Of a stretch of DNA of 34,022 nucleotides, positions 1 to 10,659 are shown one piece after another. A program made the position numbers and the translations under genes. Below the pieces are notes generated by a model, which was not told where the DNA came from, ran no database searches, and saw nothing but the letters and a program-made list of their open reading frames with translations. Where the stretch lies: assembly GCA_013138595.1 (NCBI GenBank), contig WTCM01000143.1, forward strand, positions 1 to 34,022, given 5' to 3'. Source of the stretch: Methyloprofundus sp. (GTDB lineage: Bacteria > Pseudomonadota > Gammaproteobacteria > Methylococcales > Methylomonadaceae). Position 1 is the first letter of the stretch. Each line of letters opens with the position of its first letter.

Positions 1-2
1 CT

Positions 3-53
3 AAAGCCGAATTAGAAACAGCAAAAAGTGGTTATAACGCTTTAGACCTCTAA
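3..53 (+). CDS. C-terminal fragment of an unidentified CDS (KAELETAKSGYNALDL*), truncated by window edge
   Basis: Open frame from base 3 ending in TAA at 51-53, immediately followed by a terminator-like hairpin. Confidence 0.35.
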   Translation, partial: KAELETAKSGYNALDL

Positions 54-66
54 TATACGTTATATG

Positions 67-118
67 CTTAAGGAGCGAGGATACTATTCAATTCTCACTC
101 CTTAAGTATATTTTTCAC
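67..118 (+). terminator. Probable rho-independent terminator
   Basis: Inverted arms cttaaggagcgag (67-79) / ctcactccttaag (94-106), 12/13 paired, followed by tatattttt. Confidence 0.55.
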
Positions 119-187
119 CACCTCCCCTATACTAGCTGCAATCAGGTATACTCTCCGTCATTTTTAAATTTCAAATAGAGAGAAACA

Positions 188-910
188 ATGAGACCTAGCG
201 GACGTACGCCCGACCAACTGAGAGAAGTCAATTTTACCTGTGGCTTTACCAAACATGCGGAAGGTTCCGTGTTAGTCGAGTTTGGTGACACGCGGGTACT
301 TTGTACCGCCAGTGTCGAAACCCGAGTACCACGTTTTTTAAAAGGCAAAGGTCAGGGCTGGGTGACCGCTGAATATGGTATGTTGCCGCGCTCTACTCAC
401 ACTCGCATGGGACGCGAAGCTAGCCACGGAAAACAAGGCGGACGTACGCAAGAAATCCAACGTTTAATTGGGCGTTCATTACGTGCCGCTGTGGATTTAT
501 ATGCTTTAGGTGAACATACCATTACGATTGATTGTGATGTCTTACAAGCCGATGGCGGAACCCGTACAGCAGCAATTACTGGCGGCTTTGTGGCTTTGTC
601 GATCGCCATAGAAAAAATGCTGAAACAGAAAAAGATCAAAAAGAATCCTATACATGGGCAAATCGCTTCTATTTCAGTGGGAATCTATAAGGGTGTACCT
701 GTGTTAGATTTAGACTATAAAGAAGATAGTAACGCTGAAACTGATATGAATGTGGTGATGAATGATGCCTCTGCTTTTATAGAAGTACAAGGAACAGCTG
801 AAGGGCATGCTTTTCATCAGGAAGAATTAAATGCGATGCTAGTGCTTGCTAAAAAAGGCATTAGTGAGCTTTTGCTTAAGCAGTCTGAGGCATTGGCTGA
901 GCATAGTTAA
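188..910 (+). CDS. rph: Ribonuclease PH
   Basis: [14 protein letters not shown]..., [35 protein letters not shown]: hallmark RNase PH motifs. Confidence 0.97.
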   Translation: MRPSGRTPDQLREVNFTCGFTKHAEGSVLVEFGDTRVLCTASVETRVPRFLKGKGQGWVTAEYGMLPRSTHTRMGREASHGKQGGRTQEIQRLIGRSLRAAVDLYALGEHTITIDCDVLQADGGTRTAAITGGFVALSIAIEKMLKQKKIKKNPIHGQIASISVGIYKGVPVLDLDYKEDSNAETDMNVVMNDASAFIEVQGTAEGHAFHQEELNAMLVLAKKGISELLLKQSEALAEHS

Positions 911-918
911 GTATTTTA

Positions 919-987
919 TAGGATGTGTTGACGATAGGACACGCATCAAGTGCCTAAAAGATGCGTTTCGTGCCTCAACACATCCTA
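919..987. repeat. Long imperfect inverted repeat (intergenic hairpin/MITE-like)
   Basis: taggatgtgttgacgataggacacgcatc ... gatgcgtttcgtgcctcaacacatccta. Confidence 0.7.
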
Positions 988-1081
988 TTTTCATTTTAAT
1001 TTAACAGCAGCTACGCGATGCATACCTTACAAGATGGGCACGCCCATCCCACAAACTATTAAATGACATGGCCACTGACTT

Positions 1082-1675
1082 ATGACAAATACCAATCAAA
1101 TTGTTTTGGCAAGCGGAAATGCTGGAAAAATAAAAGAAATACAAACGATTTTGCATGATTATGCCATTCGTCCGCAATATGAATTTAATATTCCTGAGGC
1201 GGAAGAAACAGGCAGTACTTTTGTTGAAAATGCGATTGTTAAAGCGCGAAATGCGGCGGAATATAGTGGTTTAGCGGCGATTGCAGATGATTCGGGTTTA
1301 GTCGTCGATGCCTTGAACGGCGCGCCTGGAGTCATTTCTGCACGTTATTCTGGCTTACAGGCAACTGATGAGCAGAACTTGCAAAAACTCCTCGTTGATA
1401 TGCAGGCCTTTCCTGATGCTCAGCGTACGGCTAGATTTATCTGTGTGATTGTATTTATGCGTCATGCACTAGATCCCTTCCCTATTATTTCTCAAGCCAG
1501 CTGGGAAGGCACTATTCTTACTGAAAAGCAGGGAGAAAATGGCTTTAGCTATGACCCCATTTTCTGGGTTCCTAGTGAAAACTGTAGTTCTGCACAATTA
1601 GCGGCGAGTCGAAAAAATCAGTTGAGTCACCGTGGACAAGCCTTGCGTCAGTTTGCTGATTTAAACGACCGATAA
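1082..1675 (+). CDS. rdgB: XTP/dITP diphosphatase (Ham1/RdgB family)
   Basis: IVLASGNAGKIKEI, ETGSTFVENAIVKARNAA, ADDSGLVVDALNGAPGVISARYSG. Confidence 0.95.
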   Translation: MTNTNQIVLASGNAGKIKEIQTILHDYAIRPQYEFNIPEAEETGSTFVENAIVKARNAAEYSGLAAIADDSGLVVDALNGAPGVISARYSGLQATDEQNLQKLLVDMQAFPDAQRTARFICVIVFMRHALDPFPIISQASWEGTILTEKQGENGFSYDPIFWVPSENCSSAQLAASRKNQLSHRGQALRQFADLNDR

Positions 1676-1833
1676 AATAGAAGCCATCGCGGGGGCTTCA
1701 TATTGTGTACCTGCCCTTAATAAGGCTGAATATTGGTAGAAAAGTTGACAGCGATTGTATTAGCTCTATTATTGACAATAAAATGAGCACTTCTTAGCTA
1801 AAGTCCCTCTCACTTTTCACACAAACCAAGCCT

Positions 1834-2565
1834 ATGACTTTTCGCCCTATACTCTTATTGATCCTGCTTAATCTCTGGATCCCACACAGCAGCGCTCAAA
1901 CCCTTAGAATGGTTGCCGATCAATGGCCGCCCTATATTGATAATAATGCGGCGCATAAAGGTCTAGCCGCTGAACTGGTCATCGCTGCATTACAAAGAAA
2001 AGGCTATCAATCTAATTTACGTATTGATAATTGGCAACGCGCTTTAGAAGGTGTGCAGATTGGTATCTATGATATTGCCTGCGCCATTTGGAAAACCACA
2101 GCACGCGAGCAAGACCTGCTCTTTAGTCAGCCTTATTTAGAGAATAAAATTAGCTTTATCAAAAAGAAAGGGCTTAAAGTTAACTATCAACACTTTACTG
2201 ATCTAACGGATTTTATCATCGGTGTGCAACGCGGTTATGCTTATGATGAAGCTTTTATGCGTTCACGTGCCTTACTCAAAGTGCCTGCAAACCACTTAAT
2301 CCAAAATCTACAAAAACTCAGCCAAGGCAGTATTGATCTTACTGTCGGCGACCAACGCGCGATTAAATTTAGCTTACAACAATTTATGCCCACACATGCG
2401 AATGAGTTTGAATTTTTAGAGCCTCCCCTCGCACAGAAAAAACTGTATATTGCGGTGAGTAAAACCAATCCTGCGGCACAAACGATTATTAATGACTTTA
2501 ACCTAGCGATTAAAGAAATGCAGCAAGATGGCAGCTACGCAAAAATCCTCAACCAATACCCTTAA
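1834..2565 (+). CDS. Periplasmic substrate-binding protein, family 3 (amino-acid ABC transporter type)
   Basis: Signal peptide, [18 protein letters not shown]_bac_3-like layout to [12 protein letters not shown]. Confidence 0.8.
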   Translation: MTFRPILLLILLNLWIPHSSAQTLRMVADQWPPYIDNNAAHKGLAAELVIAALQRKGYQSNLRIDNWQRALEGVQIGIYDIACAIWKTTAREQDLLFSQPYLENKISFIKKKGLKVNYQHFTDLTDFIIGVQRGYAYDEAFMRSRALLKVPANHLIQNLQKLSQGSIDLTVGDQRAIKFSLQQFMPTHANEFEFLEPPLAQKKLYIAVSKTNPAAQTIINDFNLAIKEMQQDGSYAKILNQYP

Positions 2566-2567
2566 TT

Positions 2568-3035
2568 ATGCGCATATACTTTATTACTGTTGGTCAAAAA
2601 ATGCCTAGCTGGGTCAAGCAAGGCTATGATGAATACGCTAAACGCATGCCTAAAGAATGTGAACTTGTTTTAAAGGAAGTTCCTGCAGGTAAGCGCGGTA
2701 AAAATAGCGATGTGAAGCGTATCATTCGTGATGAAGGCGAAAGAATGCTCGCGGCTATCCCCAAAAATTGCCATATCGTGACTTTAGATGTCCCTGGTAA
2801 AGCGTGGAGTACGCCTGTGCTCGCAACTGCGATGCAAGATTGGTTGGTCGGTGGACAAGATATTGCTTTATTAGTCGGCGGCCCTGAAGGTCTCGCTGAT
2901 TCGGTTAAGCAAATCGCACGTCAGTCATGGAGCTTATCTAAATTAACCTTTCCCCACCCTTTAGTGCGTATTATTGTTGCCGAACAGCTATATCGCGCTT
3001 GGAGCATTATTAATAACCACCCTTATCACCGCTAA
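2568..3035 (+). CDS. rlmH: 23S rRNA (pseudouridine1915-N3)-methyltransferase RlmH
   Basis: [53 protein letters not shown]. Confidence 0.97.
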   Translation: MRIYFITVGQKMPSWVKQGYDEYAKRMPKECELVLKEVPAGKRGKNSDVKRIIRDEGERMLAAIPKNCHIVTLDVPGKAWSTPVLATAMQDWLVGGQDIALLVGGPEGLADSVKQIARQSWSLSKLTFPHPLVRIIVAEQLYRAWSIINNHPYHR

Positions 3036-3613
3036 TGACACCTGAACTTATTTTAGCGTCTGCTTCACCGCGACGTAGCGAATTACTCAAGCAAATTGGA
3101 TTACCACATAGTATACAAATTGCCGATATTGATGAAACGCCTTTAGCTAATGAGCAAGCCGCTGACTATGTCTTGCGTACTGCTCAGGCCAAATCGCTTG
3201 CTATTCAGCAGCAATGTCTGACTAAAGCCGTGATTCTAGCCGCTGATACTTCAGTGATCCTTGAGGGGCAGATTATGGGTAAACCCGATAATCTGGAACA
3301 TGCACTCAGCATGTTAAGCAAGTTATCAGCCAATACGCATCAAGTTTATAGCGCGGTTTCTATACGTGGTCAGCAGATACAGCACTGCTTAAGCATCTCT
3401 AATGTGACTTTTCGTGCCATTTCCGAGCAAGAAATTATACAATACTGGCATACGGGAGAACCTGCGGATAAAGCAGGGGCTTATGCTGTGCAAGGTTTGG
3501 GCAGTGTATTTATCCAATCTATTCAAGGTAGTTACTCTGGAATCATGGGCTTACCCTTATTTGAAACCGCGCAACTATTAGCTAATGAAGGAATAAAAAT
3601 TTTCAATGAGTGA
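3035..3613 (+). CDS. maf: Maf family nucleoside triphosphate pyrophosphatase
   Basis: LILASASPRRSELL, AADTSVILEGQIMGKP, DKAGAYAVQGLGSVFI. Confidence 0.95.
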   Translation: MTPELILASASPRRSELLKQIGLPHSIQIADIDETPLANEQAADYVLRTAQAKSLAIQQQCLTKAVILAADTSVILEGQIMGKPDNLEHALSMLSKLSANTHQVYSAVSIRGQQIQHCLSISNVTFRAISEQEIIQYWHTGEPADKAGAYAVQGLGSVFIQSIQGSYSGIMGLPLFETAQLLANEGIKIFNE

Positions 3614-5060
3614 AGAAATACTAATTAATGTAACCCCCCCTGAAACCCGTGTGGCCATTGTTGAAAATGGCGTTGTTCAAGAAATCATTATTGAACGCGC
3701 GCAACAATTAGGTTTAGTGGGAAATATCTATAAAGGCACGGTTTGTCGTGTGCTTCCAGGCATGCAAGCGGCTTTTGTGGATATAGGCTTAGATCGCACC
3801 GCCTTTTTGCATCTTTCTGATTTATCAAGTCAAGAACTCGCCAGTAAAGACTCAGAAAATATTGAACATTTTCTCTTTGAAAGCCAGAAAATTATCGTTC
3901 AAGTTTCTAAAGACCCTATCGGCAGTAAAGGCGCACGCTTAACCACCGAACTGTCTATTCCTTCTCGGTATCAAGTTTATATGCCTTATGCGCATAAAGG
4001 CGGGGTTTCACAACGTATAGAGTGCGAATCCGAAAGACAAAGATTACGTAACTTCCAAGATAACTTTCAAGAAAAACATAAGTCAGGCGGTTTTATTGCC
4101 AGAACCGCTGCGGAATGTATAGACGAAACTATTTTAGAATCAGATATGCTGTTTCTCTTACAATTATGGGACTCGATTAAAGAAAAAATCGCCTCAGCAG
4201 AAACCAAAACACTGATACATTACGACCTGCCCTTAAGCATTCGTACTTTACGTGACCTTTACACCGAAAATATTGAAAAAGTAAAAGTCGATTCACGTAA
4301 AACTTATCATAAGCTGGTTGAGTTTGCCGAAGAGTTTGTCCCTGATATTTTACCGATTATTGAGCATTACACTCGCGAGCGTCCTCTCTTTGATATTTAC
4401 AATATTGAAGATGAAATCGAAAAAGCGCTGAATCGTAAAGTAAACCTCAAATCTGGCGGTCATCTTATTTTTGACCAAACAGAGGCAATGACTACGGTAG
4501 ATGTCAATACAGGTGGATATGTCGGCGGTAGAAACCTAGAAGAAACGATTTTTAAAACCAATCTTGAAGCGGCTCAAGCGATTTCTCGGCAATTAAGATT
4601 ACGTAATCTTGGCGGCATTATCATTATTGATTTTATTGATATGCAAAGTGAACAGCATAAAAGTCAGGTACTGAAAGCTTTAGAAAAAACCTTAGATACC
4701 AGCAATGCTAAAACTAAAATCACCGAAGTTTCTGCACTGGGGCTGGTTGAAATGACGCGTAAACGTACGCGTGAAAGCTTGGCACATATTCTGTGCGAGC
4801 CTTGTTCAGTTTGTGGTGGTAAAGGTGCAATGAAAACGGCTGAAACCATTTGTTTAGAGATTTTTCGTGAAATTATTCGTGAAGTTAGGCAGTTTAATGT
4901 ACAACAAATTTTGATCTTAGCATCAGTCACTGTGGTCGATAAATTACTCGATGAAGAAGCCGATGTACTGGCTGAATTAGAAGCGTTTTTAAGTATACGC
5001 GTCAAATTTAGATCAGAGTCTGAATATAATCAAGAACAATATGATGTGGTTTTATTGTAA
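3606..5060 (+). CDS. rng: Ribonuclease G
   Basis: ILINVTPPETRVAIVENGVVQEIIIER, S1-like GNIYKGTVCRVLPGMQAAFVDIG, TVDVNTGGYVG, CEPCSVCGGKG zinc link. Confidence 0.95.
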   Translation: MSEEILINVTPPETRVAIVENGVVQEIIIERAQQLGLVGNIYKGTVCRVLPGMQAAFVDIGLDRTAFLHLSDLSSQELASKDSENIEHFLFESQKIIVQVSKDPIGSKGARLTTELSIPSRYQVYMPYAHKGGVSQRIECESERQRLRNFQDNFQEKHKSGGFIARTAAECIDETILESDMLFLLQLWDSIKEKIASAETKTLIHYDLPLSIRTLRDLYTENIEKVKVDSRKTYHKLVEFAEEFVPDILPIIEHYTRERPLFDIYNIEDEIEKALNRKVNLKSGGHLIFDQTEAMTTVDVNTGGYVGGRNLEETIFKTNLEAAQAISRQLRLRNLGGIIIIDFIDMQSEQHKSQVLKALEKTLDTSNAKTKITEVSALGLVEMTRKRTRESLAHILCEPCSVCGGKGAMKTAETICLEIFREIIREVRQFNVQQILILASVTVVDKLLDEEADVLAELEAFLSIRVKFRSESEYNQEQYDVVLL

Positions 5061-5076
5061 ATCCCTACTTACATCA

Positions 5077-5099
5077 GCCCAAAACGTGCTTTGGACTCC
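5077..5099. repeat. 23-bp palindromic repeat, copy 1 (gcccaaaacgtgctttggactcc)
   Basis: 21/23 identical to 30279-30301. Confidence 0.7.
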
Positions 5100-5242
5100 C
5101 GCTTAAAAAAACTTGTGCACCGACTGCAGCTAGTGTTGATTAGCTCATTTTTAACCTTAGAAACAGTAGGTGCAAAAACCCTGCACAGAGCACTAGCACC
5201 ACGTATAATACCCGCAACAATAACTCAAAGTTGGAGAATAAT

Positions 5243-5911
5243 ATGACTGATAACTGGATTGCACCTTCTATTCTTTCTGCGGATTTCGCTAAATTAGGCG
5301 AAGAAGTTGATAATGTTTTAGCCTCTGGTGCTGATGTAGTGCATTTTGACGTAATGGATAATCATTTCGTCCCTAACTTAACGATTGGTCCTCTAGTGTG
5401 TGACGCGCTTAGAAAACATGGTGTGACTGCACCCATTGACGTACATCTAATGGTAGAGCCTGTCGATCGTCTTATTCCTGATTTTGCTAAAGCAGGCGCA
5501 AGCATGATTACTTTCCATCCAGAAGGTTCAGTGCATATTGACAGAACCTTACAAATGATTCGTGACTTAGGTTGTAAATCAGGATTAGTATTTAACCCTG
5601 CGACACCGCTTAGCCACCTTGATTACGTGATGGATAAAGTAGATATTATTTTATTGATGTCTGTGAATCCAGGTTTTGGCGGTCAATCCTTTATTCCTGC
5701 GACATTGGATAAACTACGTGAAGCAAGAAAAAGAATTGATGATAGCGGTTTTGATATTCGCCTAGAAGTTGACGGTGGTGTGAAAGTTGATAATATCCGT
5801 GAAATTAAAGCAGCAGGTGCTGATATGTTTGTGGCAGGTTCGGCAATTTTCAGCCAACCTGACTATAAAACCGTGATTGATGAAATGCGCGCTGAATTAG
5901 CAAAAGCTTAG
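5243..5911 (+). CDS. rpe: Ribulose-phosphate 3-epimerase (start moved to 5243 behind a GGAG site)
   Basis: [57 protein letters not shown]. Confidence 0.96.
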   Translation: MTDNWIAPSILSADFAKLGEEVDNVLASGADVVHFDVMDNHFVPNLTIGPLVCDALRKHGVTAPIDVHLMVEPVDRLIPDFAKAGASMITFHPEGSVHIDRTLQMIRDLGCKSGLVFNPATPLSHLDYVMDKVDIILLMSVNPGFGGQSFIPATLDKLREARKRIDDSGFDIRLEVDGGVKVDNIREIKAAGADMFVAGSAIFSQPDYKTVIDEMRAELAKA

Positions 5912-5932
5912 CCCACGTACAGGAAACAGAAC

Positions 5933-6592
5933 ATGACTCAAGATGAAAGTAAACGTAAAGCTGCAGAAGCTGCTTTAGCGTATATTAAAGATGTAGAAAT
6001 TTTAGGCGTAGGAACAGGTTCAACGGTTAACCATTTCATCGATTGCCTAGCGGATTTTAATTTAGCAGGCGATATTAAAGGCGCGGTTTCTAGCTCAATT
6101 GCAACCACAGAAAGACTGAAAAAAATCGGTATTCCTGTGATGGAATTAAGCGAATCAGGTAACTTAGACGTATACGTTGATGGTGCTGATGAAGTTAACC
6201 CCTTAAAAGAATTAATCAAAGGCGGCGGTGGTGCACTGACGCGTGAAAAGATTATCGCAGGTGCAAGTAAGCAATTCGTGTGTATTGTAGACGAAAGCAA
6301 AACCGTTAAAGTATTGGGTGACTTCCCTTTACCTATCGAAGTCATTCCAATGGCACGTAGCTATGTGGCGCGTGAAATTGTGAAATTAGGCGGCCAACCT
6401 ATCTGGCGTGAAAATTACTTAACCGATAATGGCTGTGAAATCTTAGATGTGCATAATATGGAAATCGCTGAACCACTAGCCTTAGAAAGATTAGTGAATA
6501 ATATTGCTGGGGTTGTGACCGTTGGAATTTTTGGTGTCAGACCTGCTGATGTCGTGCTTATTGCTAAAGAAACAGGTGTAGAAACGATGTAG
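5933..6592 (+). CDS. rpiA: Ribose-5-phosphate isomerase A
   Basis: [39 protein letters not shown]. Confidence 0.97.
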   Translation: MTQDESKRKAAEAALAYIKDVEILGVGTGSTVNHFIDCLADFNLAGDIKGAVSSSIATTERLKKIGIPVMELSESGNLDVYVDGADEVNPLKELIKGGGGALTREKIIAGASKQFVCIVDESKTVKVLGDFPLPIEVIPMARSYVAREIVKLGGQPIWRENYLTDNGCEILDVHNMEIAEPLALERLVNNIAGVVTVGIFGVRPADVVLIAKETGVETM

Positions 6593-6620
6593 TCTTTTCT
6601 ATTTTAGAAAATTCTTACTC

Positions 6621-6660
6621 AAAAGGTCGACTTAGATTTTTTCTAAGTCGACCTTTTTTT
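6621..6660. terminator. Strong (likely bidirectional) intrinsic terminator between convergent genes
   Basis: 16-bp perfect stem aaaaggtcgacttaga / tctaagtcgacctttt, 5-nt loop, flanking A and T tracts. Confidence 0.93.
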
Positions 6661-6679
6661 ATGCGCGCCTTTAAATAAT

Positions 6680-6946
6680 TTAGCGTGATTTACTTTCTTT
6701 AGTCATCACTTTCCCTGTAATAAAATTAATCTCGTAATCCTTTTCCAAATCACTCCATTGTAATGTTGATTTGCTAATCCCTAGCATTGAAGAGCTTTCT
6801 GAGTTGGCTGGCTTACCTAATAATTCTATGACTTTCTCTTTAGAGTCCCCTGCGCTAATTTGCGTAAACTGAGGGTCTAAAGATTGTAGACTGGTATCGC
6901 AAGCGGCTAATAATAAAAGTAGGCTGCTGAGTAGTAATTTTTTCAT
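6680..6946 (-). CDS. Small lipoprotein, SmpA/OmlA (BamE)-like fold
   Basis: Lipobox LLLAAC; ISAGDSKEKVIELLGKPANSE typical of SmpA/OmlA-like proteins. Confidence 0.65.
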   Translation of the reverse strand: MKKLLLSSLLLLLAACDTSLQSLDPQFTQISAGDSKEKVIELLGKPANSESSSMLGISKSTLQWSDLEKDYEINFITGKVMTKESKSR

Positions 6947-7021
6947 TTGTTGTATCCTGAGTGGGTTTAGTATTCCACATTTTATATAATTGTAATATTG
7001 TTTTATACCATTTAACGTAGT

Positions 7022-7032
7022 AGTGAGGGCTA
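7022..7032. repeat. Left copy of 11-bp direct repeat AGTGAGGGCTA flanking the Gabija-like module
   Basis: Identical 11-mer at 10642-10652. Confidence 0.6.
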
Positions 7033-7033
7033 T

Positions 7034-8863
7034 TTAAAACCCCTTTAAAAACCTCGATATATTTCTTGTTTTATAATCTCCCCAAGGCATCATTCTCTTT
7101 TCTGGGTAAGTCACATATAAAAACCGTTTTGCACGAGTAAAAGCAACATATAGATTGTTTTTTTCCTGCTTCAACTCAATACCACCATTACGCACAGCTC
7201 TATAATCTGGAAAAGTATCATTATCCATGCCCATAATAAAAACAATATCAAACTCTTGACCTTTCATCGTATGAACGGTACTTAATGTGATGCCAGAATG
7301 CTGTGCTAATGGATGAGTTTGCCCTAAAGCCATCGCATTTTTAAATTGATGCAATGATTTGTTATCTGTTTTTCTTGCATAGTTGTGCCAATGTTTCAAT
7401 AATTCATTAATATCATTGATGATCATATTTTTTTCATTTTCATCTTCAATATTTATATTATCTTTTAAACTTTCAAAATTCCTTTTCAAGTTACTTCCAT
7501 CGTCATTTAATTCAACCACTAAAATGATCACCTTTTTCATTGATGGGTCTAATATTAAAGGAACAATATTTTCTAAATTTACATTGCTATCCTCTATTTT
7601 TAATCTATTTAACAGCCGCTTTTTATGTAAAATATCTTGTGAATTCAATCTAGCTCTTAAGCCAAGATCAAATATTTTCATTAAATCAGATTCAAACCGA
7701 ATAGTTCCTGGAGTCATTTTGTAGTAGAAAGGCAGCTTATTTTCTACTAGCTGAGCCTCTAATTGATTAAAGATATATTTATTTCTTGCAAGTACCGCAA
7801 TTTTTTCATAAGAAATATCACCTTCAATATCCTCATGCTTTTTTAATGAAACTAATGATGTTATCTTATTAATAATCCATCTAGCTTCATCCCCCTCATC
7901 CTCTAAAGCTTTTATTTCAAAAATACCTGCTTTAACTGTTTCTGTAATATTTTCCACATCAGGAATGATTTTTCTTGCCGCCTCTAAAATAGCTAATGAT
8001 GATCGGTAATTTTCATTTAGCTCAAACACAGAGGGACTAAAGTCATGGACAAAGTGTTTATCCATGTAATCAGGAGAGGAGCCATTAAAGTGAAAAATAG
8101 ACTGATTAGGATCACCCACCATCATAATATTTTTAAATTCACCATTTGCTAATGCGCGTAAAAATTGATATTGAGCATTATTTAAATCTTGTGCTTCATC
8201 AATACAGATAGCAAAAAAACTTCGACGATATAACGCGGCTGTTTTAGGGTAATTTACCAATAAACTATAAGCAAGTAATAGCAAGTCATCAAAATCTATG
8301 GCATTTTGAGCGCGTAAAATATCTTGATAGTTTTGGTAGAGCAAAACGATATTTTCATCATCAGTATGTTGCTCAAGTTCATTGTCAGCAATTAATTCAC
8401 GCTTCACCTTTGAAATATAATTTAAAACACGATATCGAAAGTTTTTCTGTTCTTTACTACTTTGAGTTTTATATGTACCTGCATAGGAAGGCGTTTGATT
8501 AATGGCTTGTTCAATTAATTCTAATCTATCTGCTTCCTCTTCAAAAATATGTGGCATTTTTGTAAGACCAATTGAATGACCATGATTTTCTAAAATTGAC
8601 TGGCAAAAACCATGAAAAGTCCCGATAAAAACTCGTTTCTCTATTTCAGATATATCACTTAGCCGCTCCTTAATTTCTGCACCTGCTTTATTGGTAAAGG
8701 TGAGTGCAAGTATTTTTTTATTGGTGTTGCCAAGTAAATAACGAATTCTTTCTGTTAAAATTCGTGTTTTACCGCTTCCTGCACTGGCTTTAACATAAAT
8801 TGCACCATTTTCTGCAAAAACAATTTCTTGTTGTTTTGGTGATAAGTCAATGTGAGGTGTCAT
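7034..8863 (-). CDS. gajB: UvrD/Rep-family SF1 helicase, GajB-like
   Basis: VKASAGSGKTRIL (Walker A), CIDEAQDLNNAQYQFLRA, MMVGDPNQSIFHFNG, STVHTMKGQEFDIVFI, NNLYVAFTRAKRFLYV; partner of OLD nuclease with ATGA overlap. Confidence 0.87.
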   Translation of the reverse strand: MTPHIDLSPKQQEIVFAENGAIYVKASAGSGKTRILTERIRYLLGNTNKKILALTFTNKAGAEIKERLSDISEIEKRVFIGTFHGFCQSILENHGHSIGLTKMPHIFEEEADRLELIEQAINQTPSYAGTYKTQSSKEQKNFRYRVLNYISKVKRELIADNELEQHTDDENIVLLYQNYQDILRAQNAIDFDDLLLLAYSLLVNYPKTAALYRRSFFAICIDEAQDLNNAQYQFLRALANGEFKNIMMVGDPNQSIFHFNGSSPDYMDKHFVHDFSPSVFELNENYRSSLAILEAARKIIPDVENITETVKAGIFEIKALEDEGDEARWIINKITSLVSLKKHEDIEGDISYEKIAVLARNKYIFNQLEAQLVENKLPFYYKMTPGTIRFESDLMKIFDLGLRARLNSQDILHKKRLLNRLKIEDSNVNLENIVPLILDPSMKKVIILVVELNDDGSNLKRNFESLKDNINIEDENEKNMIINDINELLKHWHNYARKTDNKSLHQFKNAMALGQTHPLAQHSGITLSTVHTMKGQEFDIVFIMGMDNDTFPDYRAVRNGGIELKQEKNNLYVAFTRAKRFLYVTYPEKRMMPWGDYKTRNISRFLKGF

Positions 8864-10602
8864 GATTCCACCTCTATTTTTAATATGGTAGAAATCTTAG
8901 TAAATAGATCAATAACCTTTGGGGGAAGGTCTTTATTACTCACTACAATTTGTTCTGCTATGGAAGGGCCGTATTGAGTTTTATTGCTTGTAATGGTTTT
9001 ATATAATTTGTCATCATCATAATTTTCTACGATTTTTAAATACTGTTCACTTATCTTACTAAGGTAAGCAATACTTTTCTTAATTTCATCACTAAAACCA
9101 TCATTAATTAATTGTTTCTCAAAATCATTACCTTCATCTAGAAAGATAATATAGTCAGTTTCGTTCTTACTTTTCAGAGAAGCACATTTAAAAAACTGTT
9201 CTCTAATACTTTTTTTTACATTTTTTTCGGCATCACTAAAAATAAGCCAGGGGATTTTCAAGGCTTCTACAAAACGTAAAAATGGCAAATAACTCTTATA
9301 ACTACCTACCCCAACAAAATCTATTCCTATTTCAATATGTGATTTACCAAAATATTTTTGAGATAAAATTGGCAGAGCCAACTCCTCTGTCTCTCCTTCA
9401 GCAAAAATAATGATTTTGGAAAAAAATATCTCCCCTCTAGTATTGATAACTTGTCGGTTTATTTTTCTGATTTCTTCTGAAGTTAAGATATTAGTATCTA
9501 TTTGACCACAAGTGACAGTTTCACCTTTGTAAAAGCTACGTATTTGACTCAATTCAGCAGTAGCAGCAATATAAGGCGAATGGGTGGAAATGATTTTCTG
9601 CCCTACTATTGCATCTATTTGCCCATAGAGTTTTTTCTGAGCATTAGGGTGTAAGTGAGCCTCTGGCTCTTCAATGGCAAGAATAGGAAAAAATACAGAT
9701 TGTTCTTTCTCAGCATTAATGGATAACAACGCAATAAATGCCTTCAATGTCAGCAGCGAAGACCAGCTCCTTGTTCCCATTCCATGATATTCCATTGAGA
9801 AAGGTTCTTTCTGGTCGGAATAATAGATTGTTAAACCTTTGCTCAAATCTCGGATTTTTTTAGTGAAAGGAGTGATTTCTATGCCTTCGCTGTGGCTATC
9901 CATTGCGGTATCAAGTTCTTTTAAACTTGTTTTAATAGTGGATAAAATATCACTACTACTCACCGCTTTTTCATTAAGTAATTCTATTTGTTGCTCAATG
10001 TCTCTAATATTATCAGCTGAATACTCAATTTTAGATAACATTTTACCAAGGTAAGAATTTCTTAATTTTGTATCTTCCAATATATCTCGTTGTGCATCCA
10101 TGTAGAAAAAAGGCATTTCGTCAAAATTAAATCCAGATTTATTTCCATTATCACGCTCAAACCAGTGAGTCTCATCTTGTTTAAATTCAGACCAGCTTTG
10201 TAAAATATATTGCTGAGTTTTGAAGCTATTCTTTATTGAATCAAAAATAATAATGGTTCTAAGAGGGATAAAAGCATGACCAGTATCATCATGACGAATT
10301 CTATCAGTAGTCAATAATACTTCCCAGTTTTCTAAAAAATCTTCATTTCTGATACCATTATCATTAGTAGGTACAATCAAAAGGTCAATGATTATTTTCT
10401 CGTTTACTGAACTACCTTGAATAAAAAAATCATCTTGTGAAATAAATTGACGATTCCCTAACGCTATCTGTAATGCCTTTAGGAAAGAGGTTTTTCCTGT
10501 ATTATTCATCCCTGTCAAAATAGTTGTTTTTTCAAGCTCAACTTCGATATTTTTTAAGCCCCGAAAACCTGAAATACGAACTGTTTTTATTAAAATACTC
10601 AT
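8860..10602 (-). CDS. gajA: OLD-family ATP-dependent endonuclease (AAA ATPase + TOPRIM), GajA-like
   Basis: FRGLKNIEVEL, LTGMNNTGKTSFLKAL (Walker A), ILAIEEPEAHLHP (Walker B), STHSPYI, TOPRIM IIFAEGETEELALPIL. Confidence 0.88.
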   Translation of the reverse strand: MSILIKTVRISGFRGLKNIEVELEKTTILTGMNNTGKTSFLKALQIALGNRQFISQDDFFIQGSSVNEKIIIDLLIVPTNDNGIRNEDFLENWEVLLTTDRIRHDDTGHAFIPLRTIIIFDSIKNSFKTQQYILQSWSEFKQDETHWFERDNGNKSGFNFDEMPFFYMDAQRDILEDTKLRNSYLGKMLSKIEYSADNIRDIEQQIELLNEKAVSSSDILSTIKTSLKELDTAMDSHSEGIEITPFTKKIRDLSKGLTIYYSDQKEPFSMEYHGMGTRSWSSLLTLKAFIALLSINAEKEQSVFFPILAIEEPEAHLHPNAQKKLYGQIDAIVGQKIISTHSPYIAATAELSQIRSFYKGETVTCGQIDTNILTSEEIRKINRQVINTRGEIFFSKIIIFAEGETEELALPILSQKYFGKSHIEIGIDFVGVGSYKSYLPFLRFVEALKIPWLIFSDAEKNVKKSIREQFFKCASLKSKNETDYIIFLDEGNDFEKQLINDGFSDEIKKSIAYLSKISEQYLKIVENYDDDKLYKTITSNKTQYGPSIAEQIVVSNKDLPPKVIDLFTKISTILKIEVES

Positions 10603-10641
10603 ATTATTGTTTATATTCTATCGCGGATTATTTACACAGTG

Positions 10642-10652
10642 AGTGAGGGCTA
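10642..10652. repeat. Right copy of 11-bp direct repeat AGTGAGGGCTA
   Basis: Identical to 7022-7032. Confidence 0.6.
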
Positions 10653-10659
10653 GACAAAT

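Noticed and set aside
1680-1699. Terminator after rdgB (gaagcc...gggcttc)
   Set aside because: Short stem with no T-tract; too weak to call
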